Of a DNA stretch of 10,431 bases, positions 1 to 6,499 are shown in pieces. The DNA comes from Actinomycetes bacterium. GTDB lineage: Bacteria > Actinomycetota > Actinomycetes > Propionibacteriales > Propionibacteriaceae. The stretch is taken from contig JAEZGC010000330.1 in the NCBI GenBank assembly GCA_023437345.1, positions 1-10,431 on the forward strand, written 5' to 3'. The first letter of the stretch is position 1; each line of letters opens with the position of its first letter. Position numbers and translations under genes: made by a program. Under the pieces are notes generated by a model that saw only the letters and a program-made list of their open reading frames with translations, did no database searches and was not told where the DNA came from.

Positions 1-3000
1 CCGAGCTGAGCACGCCGCGGGCAGTCAGCCGGTCACGGACGTGGCTGATCACGTGGTCACTGGTCGAGACCCCGGTCGCCCACAGGTCGTCGGCCAGCAC
101 CTCGAAAGGACTCGGGTCGCTGAACAGTGGTGGCTGCAGCGCCGACATGGTGCCGGGCAGGCTGTCCGCCTGGTCGAGGGCTGCCGTCCCCGCCCGCCAC
201 AGCGCCTGCCGACGGCTCAGCCCCAGGCACTCGAAAGCGCCGGCGGTGGCCAGCGACGCCAGCTGCGCCTCGGTGACCCCGGCCCGCCGGGCGAGGTCCT
301 CCATCGACCGGTACCGGCCACCGGCGGCCCGCCCGGTGACTATCCGTCCCGCCACCTCGGCACCGATCCCGCGCACGTCGGCCAGCCCCAGCCGCACCGC
401 GAACCTGCAGTCGCGCCGGTGGGCGGCCCCCTCGTCCGGGGCGGACGGGTCGAACTCACCCACCGTCGGCTGGTGCCGGTAGAGGCAGGAATCGAGGCCG
501 GACGCCCCGCCGGCCTCACCCAAAGGCTCCAGGCCGGCATCCACACCTGACCGGTGCAGGTCGGGCCGCAGCACCTCGACGCCGTGCCGGCGGGCGTCGG
601 CGGTCAACGTCTCGGGAGAGTAGAAGCCCATCGGCTGGGCCCGCAGCAACCCGGCGAGAAAGGCCGCCGGGTAGTGGAGCTTGAGCCACGAACTGGCGTA
701 CACCAGCAGCGCGAAGCTCAGCGAGTGCGACTCGGCGAACCCGAAATTGGCGAAGGCCTGGATCTGGCGGTAGATGGTGTCGGCAGCGTCCCCGACCAGC
801 CCGTTGCGGGCCATCCCGGCGTACAGCCGCTCCCGCACCACCTCGATCCGCTCCAGCCCGCGCTTGGACCCCATCGCGCGGCGCAGCAGGTCGGCGTCCT
901 CCCCCGAGCACTCCCCCACAGCCATCGCCATCTGCATCAGCTGCTCCTGGAAGACCGGTACCCCCAGGGTCCGCGCCAGGACCGGCTCCAGCTTGGGATG
1001 GGCGTAGGTCACCGGCTCGCGGCCCAGCTTGCGCCTGACGAACGGGTGGACGGCGCCGCCCTGGATCGGCCCGGGCCGGATCAGCGCGATCTGGATCACC
1101 AGGTCGTAGAACCGGCGCGGCTGCAACCGGGGCAGCAGCCCGATCTGGGCGCGGGACTCGACCTGGAAGACCCCTATCGAGTCAGCCCGGCACAGCATGT
1201 CGTAGACCGCCTTCTCCTCCTTCGGCAGGGTGGCCAGCTCCCACTGCTCCCCGGTCGCGCCGCGGATCAGGTCGAAGCAGTACTGCAGGGCGGCGAGCAT
1301 GCCCAGCCCCAACAGGTCGAACTTCACCAGCCCCATCCAGGCGGCGTCGTCCTTGTCCCACTGGATCACCGTCCGGTCGGCCATCCTGGCGTGCTCGATC
1401 GGCACCACCTCCCCCACCGGACGCTCGGTGAGCACCATGCCGCCGGAATGGATCCCCAGGTGCCGGGGCGCCTTCAACAGCTGGGTGGCCAGGTCGGCCA
1501 CCGCCGGCGGGATGTCGTTGTCGGCATTGGACGTGACCGGGCCGCCCCACCGCTCCACCTGCCGGGAGAAGGCGTCCTGCTGGCCGGGGCCGTAGCCGAG
1601 GGCCTTGGCGATGTCGCGGACGGCGTTCTTGGGCCGGTACTGGATGACATTGCAGACCTGGGCGGCGCGTTCGCGTCCGTACCTGTCGAAGACCCACTGG
1701 ATGATCTCCTCGCGCCGGTCGGAGTCGAAGTCGACGTCGATGTCGGGCTCCTCCTCCCGCAGCGAGGAGAGGAACCGCTCGAACGGCAGCCCGTAGAAGA
1801 TGGCGTCCACGGCGGTGATGTTGAGCAGGTAGCAGACCGCCGAGTTGGCCGCCGAGCCGCGGCCCTGGCACAGGATGCCGCGGCGGCGCGCCTCGGCGAC
1901 TATGTCGTGCACGATCAGGAAGTAGCCGGGGAAGTCCTTGGCCTCGATCACGTCGAGTTCGTGCTCGATCCGCTGCCGGGCCGCCTCGTCAAGGTCGGGG
2001 TACTTGGTCGCGGCACCCTGCCAGACCAGGTGGCGCAGCCACGACATCGGGGTGTGGCCGGCGGGCACCTCCTGCCGGGGCAGCGCCGGCTTCGCCCGGC
2101 GCAGCGGGAAGGCCAGCTGGTCGGCCAGCTCGACTGTCAGCTCCACGGCCCCCGGGTAGTTGCCGAACCTGGCCCGCATCTCGGCCCCCGAGCGCAGGAA
2201 GGCGGTCCCGGCCGCGGGCAGCCAGCCGTCCAGGTCATCCATGCTGCGGTTGGCCCGGATCGCCGCCACCGCCTGCGCCAGCCGGTGCCGCGCCGGGTGG
2301 GCGTAGTGGACGTTGCCGGTCGCCACTACCCCGACACCGGCCCGGGCGGCGATCGCCGCGAGCGCGTCGTTGCGGCTGGTGTCGAGCGGGTGGCCGTGGT
2401 CGGTCAATTCGACGAAGACCCGTCCGAACCGCTCGGTGAGATCGGCCAGCTCACGCCTGGCCGCCGCCGGTCCGGACGCCTGCAGCGCCTGCCGGACCGC
2501 CCCCTTGCGGCAACCGGTCAGCACCACCCAGTGACCGGCCGCCCGCTCGGTGAGGTCGTCGAGGTGGTAGACCGGGCGGCCCTTCTCGCGTCCGGCCAGC
2601 TGGGCGTGGGTGAGGGCGCCGGCCAGCCGGTGGTAGCCCTCCTCCCCGTCGGCCAGCACCAGCAGGTGGGTCCCCACCGGGTCGGGGTTGCCGGTCTGGG
2701 GCGACGGCAGGTCGAGCGAGAGCTCGGCGCCGAAGACAGTCTTCACCCCGGTGGTCTCGGCAGCCTCGGCGAACCTGACGATGCCGTACAGGCCGTCGTG
2801 GTCGGTCAGCGCCAGTCCGTGCAGTCCGAGCTGCTCGGCCTCCTCCACCAGTTCGGCAGGCCCGGAGGCGCCGTCGAGGAAGGAGAAGGACGAGTGGGCG
2901 TGCAGTTCGGCGTACGGGACGGGGTCGGACGGCCGCTCGATCGGCGGTGGCTGGTACGGACCCCGCTTCCAGGAGAACGGGGCCTCCGCCTCGGCAGGCT

Positions 3001-3061
3001 TGCGGCCCGACAGCGTTCCTTCCAGCTGGGACCACGGGATCGGCGGGTTGTTGTACGCCAT
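1..3061 (-). CDS. dnaE2: Error-prone DNA polymerase DnaE2 (C-family, alpha-subunit-like), 3' end cut by window edge
   Basis: DnaE2 is the SOS-induced C-family polymerase that carries out translesion synthesis and damage-induced mutagenesis with ImuA' and ImuB. The frame stays open from the ATG at 3061 to base 2, giving 1,020 codons. DnaE2 proteins are usually about 1,050-1,100 residues, so only the last 30-80 are missing. Visible in order: a short N-terminal leader (MAYNNPPIPWSQLEG); a PHP domain starting AELHAHSSFSFLDG (H54, H56) with LTDHDG near 86-90; the palm with GILCQGRGSAANS just before PDIDVDF at 439-445 (catalytic pair D442 and D444) and KFDLLGL with the third acid D582; the finger-region sequence IRPGPIQGG; and a helix-hairpin-helix region around 890-960 (DVRGIG). 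The ATG overlaps the imuB stop by one base (TGATG), and GGAGGG lies 12 nt upstream at 3074-3079. All three palm acids are present, so it should be active. It is the last gene of an SOS-controlled operon. DnaE1 is unlikely given the leader and the ImuAB partners. Confidence 0.97.
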   Translation of the reverse strand, partial: MAYNNPPIPWSQLEGTLSGRKPAEAEAPFSWKRGPYQPPPIERPSDPVPYAELHAHSSFSFLDGASGPAELVEEAEQLGLHGLALTDHDGLYGIVRFAEAAETTGVKTVFGAELSLDLPSPQTGNPDPVGTHLLVLADGEEGYHRLAGALTHAQLAGREKGRPVYHLDDLTERAAGHWVVLTGCRKGAVRQALQASGPAAARRELADLTERFGRVFVELTDHGHPLDTSRNDALAAIAARAGVGVVATGNVHYAHPARHRLAQAVAAIRANRSMDDLDGWLPAAGTAFLRSGAEMRARFGNYPGAVELTVELADQLAFPLRRAKPALPRQEVPAGHTPMSWLRHLVWQGAATKYPDLDEAARQRIEHELDVIEAKDFPGYFLIVHDIVAEARRRGILCQGRGSAANSAVCYLLNITAVDAIFYGLPFERFLSSLREEEPDIDVDFDSDRREEIIQWVFDRYGRERAAQVCNVIQYRPKNAVRDIAKALGYGPGQQDAFSRQVERWGGPVTSNADNDIPPAVADLATQLLKAPRHLGIHSGGMVLTERPVGEVVPIEHARMADRTVIQWDKDDAAWMGLVKFDLLGLGMLAALQYCFDLIRGATGEQWELATLPKEEKAVYDMLCRADSIGVFQVESRAQIGLLPRLQPRRFYDLVIQIALIRPGPIQGGAVHPFVRRKLGREPVTYAHPKLEPVLARTLGVPVFQEQLMQMAMAVGECSGEDADLLRRAMGSKRGLERIEVVRERLYAGMARNGLVGDAADTIYRQIQAFANFGFAESHSLSFALLVYASSWLKLHYPAAFLAGLLRAQPMGFYSPETLTADARRHGVEVLRPDLHRSGVDAGLEPLGEAGGASGLDSCLYRHQPTVGEFDPSAPDEGAAHRRDCRFAVRLGLADVRGIGAEVAGRIVTGRAAGGRYRSMEDLARRAGVTEAQLASLATAGAFECLGLSRRQALWRAGTAALDQADSLPGTMSALQPPLFSDPSPFEVLADDLWATGVSTSDHVISHVRDRLTARGVLSS

Positions 3062-4599
3062 CAGTCGTACCTGCCCTCCGCCCACCACCCGTCGGCGTCC
3101 AGCACCAGCAGCCAGGCCCCGCCGGTGTCGTCGGCGACCTGGAAGCGGCAGCCGCTGCTGGACCGCCCCGGATCCCAGCCCCGCTGGGCCACCGGCCAAG
3201 GGCCGGCCCAGCCGGCCAGCCGGAGCCGGGCGGCACCGACGGTCAGCACAGCGGGGGTGCCGGTCAGCAGCAGCCGGTCGTCCACCCGCACCCGGACGCC
3301 GTCGGCGTCGACCACCTCGACCCGGCGCCGGTCGGGGAAGACGGTAGCCGGCAGCGGGTCGGGCAGGCTTCCCGGCCAGGGCCGTTCGGCCGGCTGCGCC
3401 ACCACGGTCCGGTCACCCCACGGCACCAGCACCTGCCGCTCCGCCAGCCACCGGCCGCCGCCCACCACCGGGGTGAGGACGCCCTCGTGGCCGAGCATCG
3501 CCTGCACCCTGGACAGCACGTGGTGCACCTTCTCGTCGGCGCCGGAGCCGAACAGGCCGGGGGCGTGGCCGGCCAGCCCGTCCACCGCCACAGGCTCGAG
3601 CCGAACCCTGACCAGCCCGCTGCCGATGGTGGTGCCGGCGGCCGCCTGCAGCTGCCAGCGCACCCGGTCGACGACGGCGGCGGCGTCGAAGCAGGCCGGG
3701 TGCAGCCACACCCGGTCGCTGTGCTCGCCCTCCTCGGCGGCAAGCCGGACCAGCAGTTCGGTGCACACCAGGTTGGCGGCGGCCAGCCCGGCGATGAAGC
3801 TCTCGGCGGTGGCCCGGACGCTGAACGCCACCTGTTCGACAAGGGTCAGGGCGGGCTCGAAGTCGACCTGCCGGGCCAACTCGGGCGGCGGTACCCGCGG
3901 GGTGACGCCACGGGAGTCGAGCCCGCCAGCCAGGGCGTGCAGCCTCGCTCCGTGGTCCCCGAACCGGTCCCGGACGCTGGCCGCGTCCAGTGCAGCGAAG
4001 TCACCGAGCCGGCGGATCCCCAGCCGGGGCAGCAGGCCGGCAAGCTCGGTGTCACCCAGCCGGCTGACCGGCAGTGGCGCCAGGTAGTCGGCAGCCGCTC
4101 CCGGGGGGACCACCAGCACCGGGTCGGCGTCGCGGGCCGCCTGTTCGGCGGTGAACAGGCCGTCGGCGACCCCGGCCCGGCCCCCGCTGACGCCCAGGTC
4201 GCCGAGCGACCCGAGCAGCGCGTCGGCGGCCTGCCGTTCGCCGCCGTAGTAGCGGGCGGGGCCTCGCACCCGCAGCGTGGCCAGCCCGGGCCGGACCACC
4301 TGTACCCCGGGGGCCACCTGCTCGATCCGGTCGACCAGCGGGGCGAACTGGCGTTGGTCGCGGACCGGGTCGGCAGCCACCACCTGCAGGTCCGGGCAGC
4401 GCGACTGCGCCTCCCGGCGGCGTTGGCCGGGCTGCACCCCCTCGGCGTGTGCGGCGGCCGAGCAGGCCACCACCTGGTTCGCCTCGACTACCGCCAGCCG
4501 GCCGGTGTCGGGCAGGCTCTCTGCACGCTGCCAGGCCGCCACCGGCCAGTCCGGGAACCACAGGGCAAGGCACCTCGTGGGTGCCGCAGTGGCCGACAT
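3061..4599 (-). CDS. imuB: ImuB, catalytically inactive Y-family polymerase-like mutasome adaptor
   Basis: This 512-residue protein is a Y-family (DinB/UmuC-like) homologue that in the known ImuA'-ImuB-DnaE2 mutasome acts as a hub bringing DnaE2 and ImuA' to the beta clamp. The N-terminus contains LALWFPDWPVAAW (11-23), the usual ImuB form of the Y-family opening motif. The segment where active polymerases carry SIDEA reads RPGLA at 103-107, so the metal-binding acids are absent, as expected for ImuB. HhH-like sequence (LLPRLGIRRLGDFAALD) lies near 190-207, followed by a little-finger-like domain. At 345-351 is HAPGLFG, where the Mycobacterium tuberculosis protein has its clamp-binding motif at a nearly identical position; here the motif is degenerate (Ala or His instead of Gln). 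The long C-terminal tail, about 355-512, is typical of ImuB and is thought to bind partners. The ATG overlaps the imuA' stop by one base (TGATG), with GAGGG about 10 nt upstream. Translational coupling is inferred. Confidence 0.95.
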   Translation of the reverse strand: MSATAAPTRCLALWFPDWPVAAWQRAESLPDTGRLAVVEANQVVACSAAAHAEGVQPGQRRREAQSRCPDLQVVAADPVRDQRQFAPLVDRIEQVAPGVQVVRPGLATLRVRGPARYYGGERQAADALLGSLGDLGVSGGRAGVADGLFTAEQAARDADPVLVVPPGAAADYLAPLPVSRLGDTELAGLLPRLGIRRLGDFAALDAASVRDRFGDHGARLHALAGGLDSRGVTPRVPPPELARQVDFEPALTLVEQVAFSVRATAESFIAGLAAANLVCTELLVRLAAEEGEHSDRVWLHPACFDAAAVVDRVRWQLQAAAGTTIGSGLVRVRLEPVAVDGLAGHAPGLFGSGADEKVHHVLSRVQAMLGHEGVLTPVVGGGRWLAERQVLVPWGDRTVVAQPAERPWPGSLPDPLPATVFPDRRRVEVVDADGVRVRVDDRLLLTGTPAVLTVGAARLRLAGWAGPWPVAQRGWDPGRSSSGCRFQVADDTGGAWLLVLDADGWWAEGRYD

Positions 4600-5264
4600 C
4601 AGCCCGCCACCCTCAGCTCCGTGGGGGCCGCAGCAGCCGCAGCCAGCCTGCCGGCCTGGTCGGGCAGCCGCAGCCGCACGGCGCGCGGCACCGGGGTGTG
4701 GCGGGTGGTGACCGTGACCTCGACCTCGCGGCCGGTCAGGTAGCCGCGGCCCTGGCCCAGCCCGTCCCAGCGGGCCCGGCGCAGCCCCACCGAGGCCTCG
4801 ACCCGTGGCCAGTCACCGCAGACCAGCAGCACCGTCGACCGTTCCCGCAACCGGGCGGCAAGCCGGGCGGCGTCGGCGTCCCGCACCCGGGCGGCAGGAC
4901 GGACCGCGACCACCGGCAGCACTTCGGCAAGGGCCGCGACCACCGACAACCAGCGCTCCCCCGGGTGTGGCACCAGGGCGAGCCGGTCGAGCGCCACCCC
5001 GGCGCTACGGGCCGCCTCGGCGGACAGCTCGGGGATGCCCACCACCCCGCACCACGAGCCTGCCGCCGACGGTTCGGCGAGCAGCGCCAGCAGCAGCGCT
5101 CCGCCGGCCACCGAGTAGGCGGAGCCGGGCCGCAGTCCCCCTTCCGGCAGCAGCCCGGCCAGCTCCGGCGGGGCCGGGACCAGGTGCTGGACCCGGCCAG
5201 GGCCGGTGGTGGCGCGCAACCGCTGCAGGACGTCCCCGGCGGGGAGTTCGGCAGCTACTGACAC
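4599..5264 (-). CDS. imuA': ImuA' (actinobacterial ImuA), RecA-fold SOS mutagenesis accessory protein
   Basis: Identification rests on position (first gene before imuB-dnaE2, under a LexA box) and on overall pattern: a small RecA-like protein with LPEGGLRPGSAYSVAGG near 39-55 and the late segment RAVRLRLPDQAGRL. The region that would hold a Walker A reads VAGGALLLALLA, with no GK(S/T), so ATP binding through a standard P-loop is unlikely; this is common in the actinobacterial ImuA' group. In the family it interacts with ImuB and is needed for DnaE2-dependent mutagenesis. Start choice: the frame is open to a GTG at 5282, but that codon lies inside the LexA box and upstream of the predicted -10. 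The predicted transcription start falls on the GTG at 5264, giving a leaderless mRNA and a 221-residue protein. GTG 5267 is a near-equal alternative; starting at 5282 would give 227 residues. Sequence conservation in this family is low, so the name is partly contextual. Confidence 0.87.
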   Translation of the reverse strand: MSVAAELPAGDVLQRLRATTGPGRVQHLVPAPPELAGLLPEGGLRPGSAYSVAGGALLLALLAEPSAAGSWCGVVGIPELSAEAARSAGVALDRLALVPHPGERWLSVVAALAEVLPVVAVRPAARVRDADAARLAARLRERSTVLLVCGDWPRVEASVGLRRARWDGLGQGRGYLTGREVEVTVTTRHTPVPRAVRLRLPDQAGRLAAAAAAPTELRVAG

Positions 5265-5299
5265 CACTCCATCTTCGAACACCTGTTCGAATCAGTCAA
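5264..5299 (-). promoter_or_regulatory. Putative imuA'-imuB-dnaE2 promoter with leaderless start
   Basis: Reading the minus strand, TTGACT (5299-5294) matches five of six bases of the -35 consensus. A 17-nt spacer follows, then GAAGAT (5276-5271), which keeps the key second-position A and sixth-position T of a -10. Counting from the -10, +1 falls on 5264, the first base of the in-frame GTG of imuA'. The SOS box fills the spacer. The -10 is weak overall, as is usual for LexA-controlled promoters. The transcription start is inferred. Confidence 0.65.
5275..5290. promoter_or_regulatory. LexA (SOS) box, perfect palindrome
   Basis: TCGAACACCTGTTCGA is an exact match to the mycobacterial/actinobacterial SOS box TCGAAC-N4-GTTCGA, with both 6-bp arms perfectly complementary. 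It lies entirely in the spacer between the putative -35 and -10 of imuA' (its outermost left base, 5275, and 5276 touch the -10), so LexA binding would block RNA polymerase. It also lies 85 bp upstream of the divergent gene at 5376, where an effect is possible but less certain. Seen directly; LexA regulation follows from established actinobacterial SOS biology. Confidence 0.93.
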
Positions 5300-5337
5300 G
5301 GCGTCGGCACACCTCCTGCGGGTTTGGTTCTCGTTCC

Positions 5338-5369
5338 TAGGCTGGGATCTCGCGATCAATCGGAAGGGG
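5338..5369 (+). promoter_or_regulatory. Putative -10 and ribosome binding site of the 5376 gene
   Basis: TAGGCT at 5338-5343 is a good actinobacterial -10. GGAAGGGG at 5362-5369 is a strong Shine-Dalgarno 6 nt before the ATG at 5376 and decides that start. No convincing TTGACA-like -35 lies 16-19 nt upstream. GGTTT (5321-5325) followed 18 nt later by GGGAT (5344-5348) loosely resembles a SigB/SigF-type stress promoter, but the spacing is a little long. Which element is used cannot be settled by eye. Confidence 0.5.
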
Positions 5370-5375
5370 TCACCG

Positions 5376-5843
5376 ATGACCACTGAACATACCGAACAAC
5401 TCCGCAAGCTCGTGACCGGGCAACGCTTCGCCATGCTCACCAGCGTCTCCGACGACGGCTCGCTGGTCAGCCGCCCGATGACCATCCAGGAGACCGATGA
5501 CTGGGTGTTCCGCTTCATCACCCAGGAGTCCAATGAGGTGACCACCCAGTCCGAGGGGCAGCAGGTCAACCTCTCCATCATGGACGGCGGCAGCTACGTC
5601 TCCCTGTCGGGCACCGGCAGCGTCAGCCGCGACGTCACCGCCAAGCGTGAACTGTGGGACCGCCTCACCGAGGCGTACGCCGGCGAGCCCGAGGATCCCG
5701 AGAACGTGATCCTCGACGTCACCGTCAGCTCGGGAGAGTACTGGGACGGCGGCAACCCGGTGGTGCGGGTGCTGGGCCTGGCCAAGGCCGCGATCACCGG
5801 CGAGCCGCCCCGCGGCGGTGAGCACGGCACCGTCGACGTCTAG
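5376..5843 (+). CDS. Pyridoxamine 5'-phosphate oxidase-like flavin-binding protein, general stress protein 26 type
   Basis: The 155-residue protein has the look of the small split-barrel FMN-binding family annotated as general stress protein / pyridoxamine 5'-phosphate oxidase-like. It opens with a helix (TEQLRKLVTGQRFAML), then the strand-turn pattern TSVSDDGSLVSRPMTIQE, a further W-V-F-R-F-I strand, SYVSLSGTGSVSRD, and the late block containing LWDRLTEAYAG. The length is normal for the group and there is no signal peptide or membrane segment, so it should be cytosolic. The family binds FMN or F420-like cofactors and is linked to stress tolerance, but no substrate can be assigned. A true PdxH is unlikely because the protein is short and lacks the PdxH C-terminus. 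It is transcribed divergently from the SOS operon; the LexA box lies 85 bp upstream. The ATG follows a strong Shine-Dalgarno. Confidence 0.85.
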   Translation: MTTEHTEQLRKLVTGQRFAMLTSVSDDGSLVSRPMTIQETDDWVFRFITQESNEVTTQSEGQQVNLSIMDGGSYVSLSGTGSVSRDVTAKRELWDRLTEAYAGEPEDPENVILDVTVSSGEYWDGGNPVVRVLGLAKAAITGEPPRGGEHGTVDV

Positions 5844-5875
5844 TCCGCCGGGCCGGTTAGCACCTGCCGAGGCCG

Positions 5876-5890
5876 TACGCTACCCGCGTG
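5876..5890 (+). promoter_or_regulatory. Putative leaderless promoter of pnuC (-10 TACGCT)
   Basis: TACGCT at 5876-5881 fits the actinobacterial TANNNT -10. Six bases separate it from the GTG at 5888, placing the expected transcription start on the start codon, and no Shine-Dalgarno is present. The -35 region is poor: TTAGCA at 5857-5862 is only 13 nt away. No NAD-type riboswitch can fit in the 44-bp gap before the gene, and I see no terminator hairpin there either. Confidence 0.5.
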
Positions 5891-6499
5891 CTTGAGTGGC
5901 TGGCGACGAACTGGACCGAGGTGCTGGGCTTCGGCACCGGCGCGATCTGCGTCGTCCTGGCGGTGCTGCGCAATGTCTGGAACTACCCGATCGGGCTGGC
6001 GAACAACCTGGTCTTCGTGTGGCTGTTCGCCGCCAACGGGCTGTACGCCACAGCCGGGCTCCAAGTCGTCTTCGGCGTCCTTGCCGTGCACGGCTGGCTG
6101 CGGTGGACGCGCGGCGCCGAGCAGGACGTCCACTACATAGGGTCGGTTCCCCCAAATCGCCTCCTCCACCTGCTGCTGGCCGGACTGGCCGCGGCCGGCC
6201 TGCTGTTCTGGGTGTTGTCGACCTTCACCGACTCGGCGGTCCCGCTGCCCGATGCGGCAGCGACCGCCGGCAGCCTGGTCGCCCAGTACATGCTCAACCG
6301 CAAGTGGCTCCAGACCTGGTTCGTGTGGATCGGCGTCGACCTCGGCTATGTCTGGCTGTACGCGGTCAGCGGCCTTGTCCTGACCGCGGTGCTCTACGCC
6401 GGTTTCGCCGTGCTGTGCGTCACCGGCTACCTCAGTTGGCGCGCCATCGCCCGGCGCCCCGGCGTCCCCGACGCCATCGCGGAGCCCAGCCATGCCTGA
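5888..6499 (+). CDS. pnuC: PnuC-type nicotinamide riboside transporter
   Basis: A 203-residue, strongly hydrophobic protein with about six or seven predicted membrane segments. PnuC hallmarks are WNYPIGLANN at 31-40 in the first pair of helices, and the later block QYMLNRKWLQTWFVWIGVD, which corresponds to the family's conserved region with Trp and Asp residues around the substrate. PnuC proteins move nicotinamide riboside across the inner membrane by facilitated diffusion, trapped by phosphorylation inside the cell. The next gene, nadR, encodes exactly that trapping kinase family and overlaps by 8 nt, which strongly supports a nicotinamide riboside substrate over thiamine or riboflavin (PnuT/PnuX relatives). 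The start is the GTG at 5888, chosen because it follows a -10 at leaderless spacing and gives the normal family length; there is no alternative close start with a ribosome binding site. Confidence 0.92.
   Translation: MLEWLATNWTEVLGFGTGAICVVLAVLRNVWNYPIGLANNLVFVWLFAANGLYATAGLQVVFGVLAVHGWLRWTRGAEQDVHYIGSVPPNRLLHLLLAGLAAAGLLFWVLSTFTDSAVPLPDAAATAGSLVAQYMLNRKWLQTWFVWIGVDLGYVWLYAVSGLVLTAVLYAGFAVLCVTGYLSWRAIARRPGVPDAIAEPSHA

Noticed and set aside
554..4087. A 1,177-codon open frame on the plus strand
   Set aside because: It lies entirely antisense to dnaE2 and imuB, both of which have clear family motifs. Its product is low-complexity (Gly/Pro/Arg/Gln/His-rich) with no domain; long antisense frames are expected in very GC-rich coding DNA.
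2947..4743. A 598-codon plus-strand open frame
   Set aside because: It is antisense to dnaE2, imuB and imuA', with composition typical of a shadow frame and no recognisable motif or ribosome binding site.
5265..5282. imuA' start at the GTG at 5282
   Set aside because: That codon lies inside the LexA box and upstream of the predicted transcription start; the GTG at 5264 fits better. Kept only as an alternative.
5844..5887. Terminator or NAD-sensing riboswitch ahead of pnuC
   Set aside because: The gap is 44 bp with only short GC-rich self-complementarity (around CCGGGCCGG) and no U-tract; too small for an NAD-II-type riboswitch.
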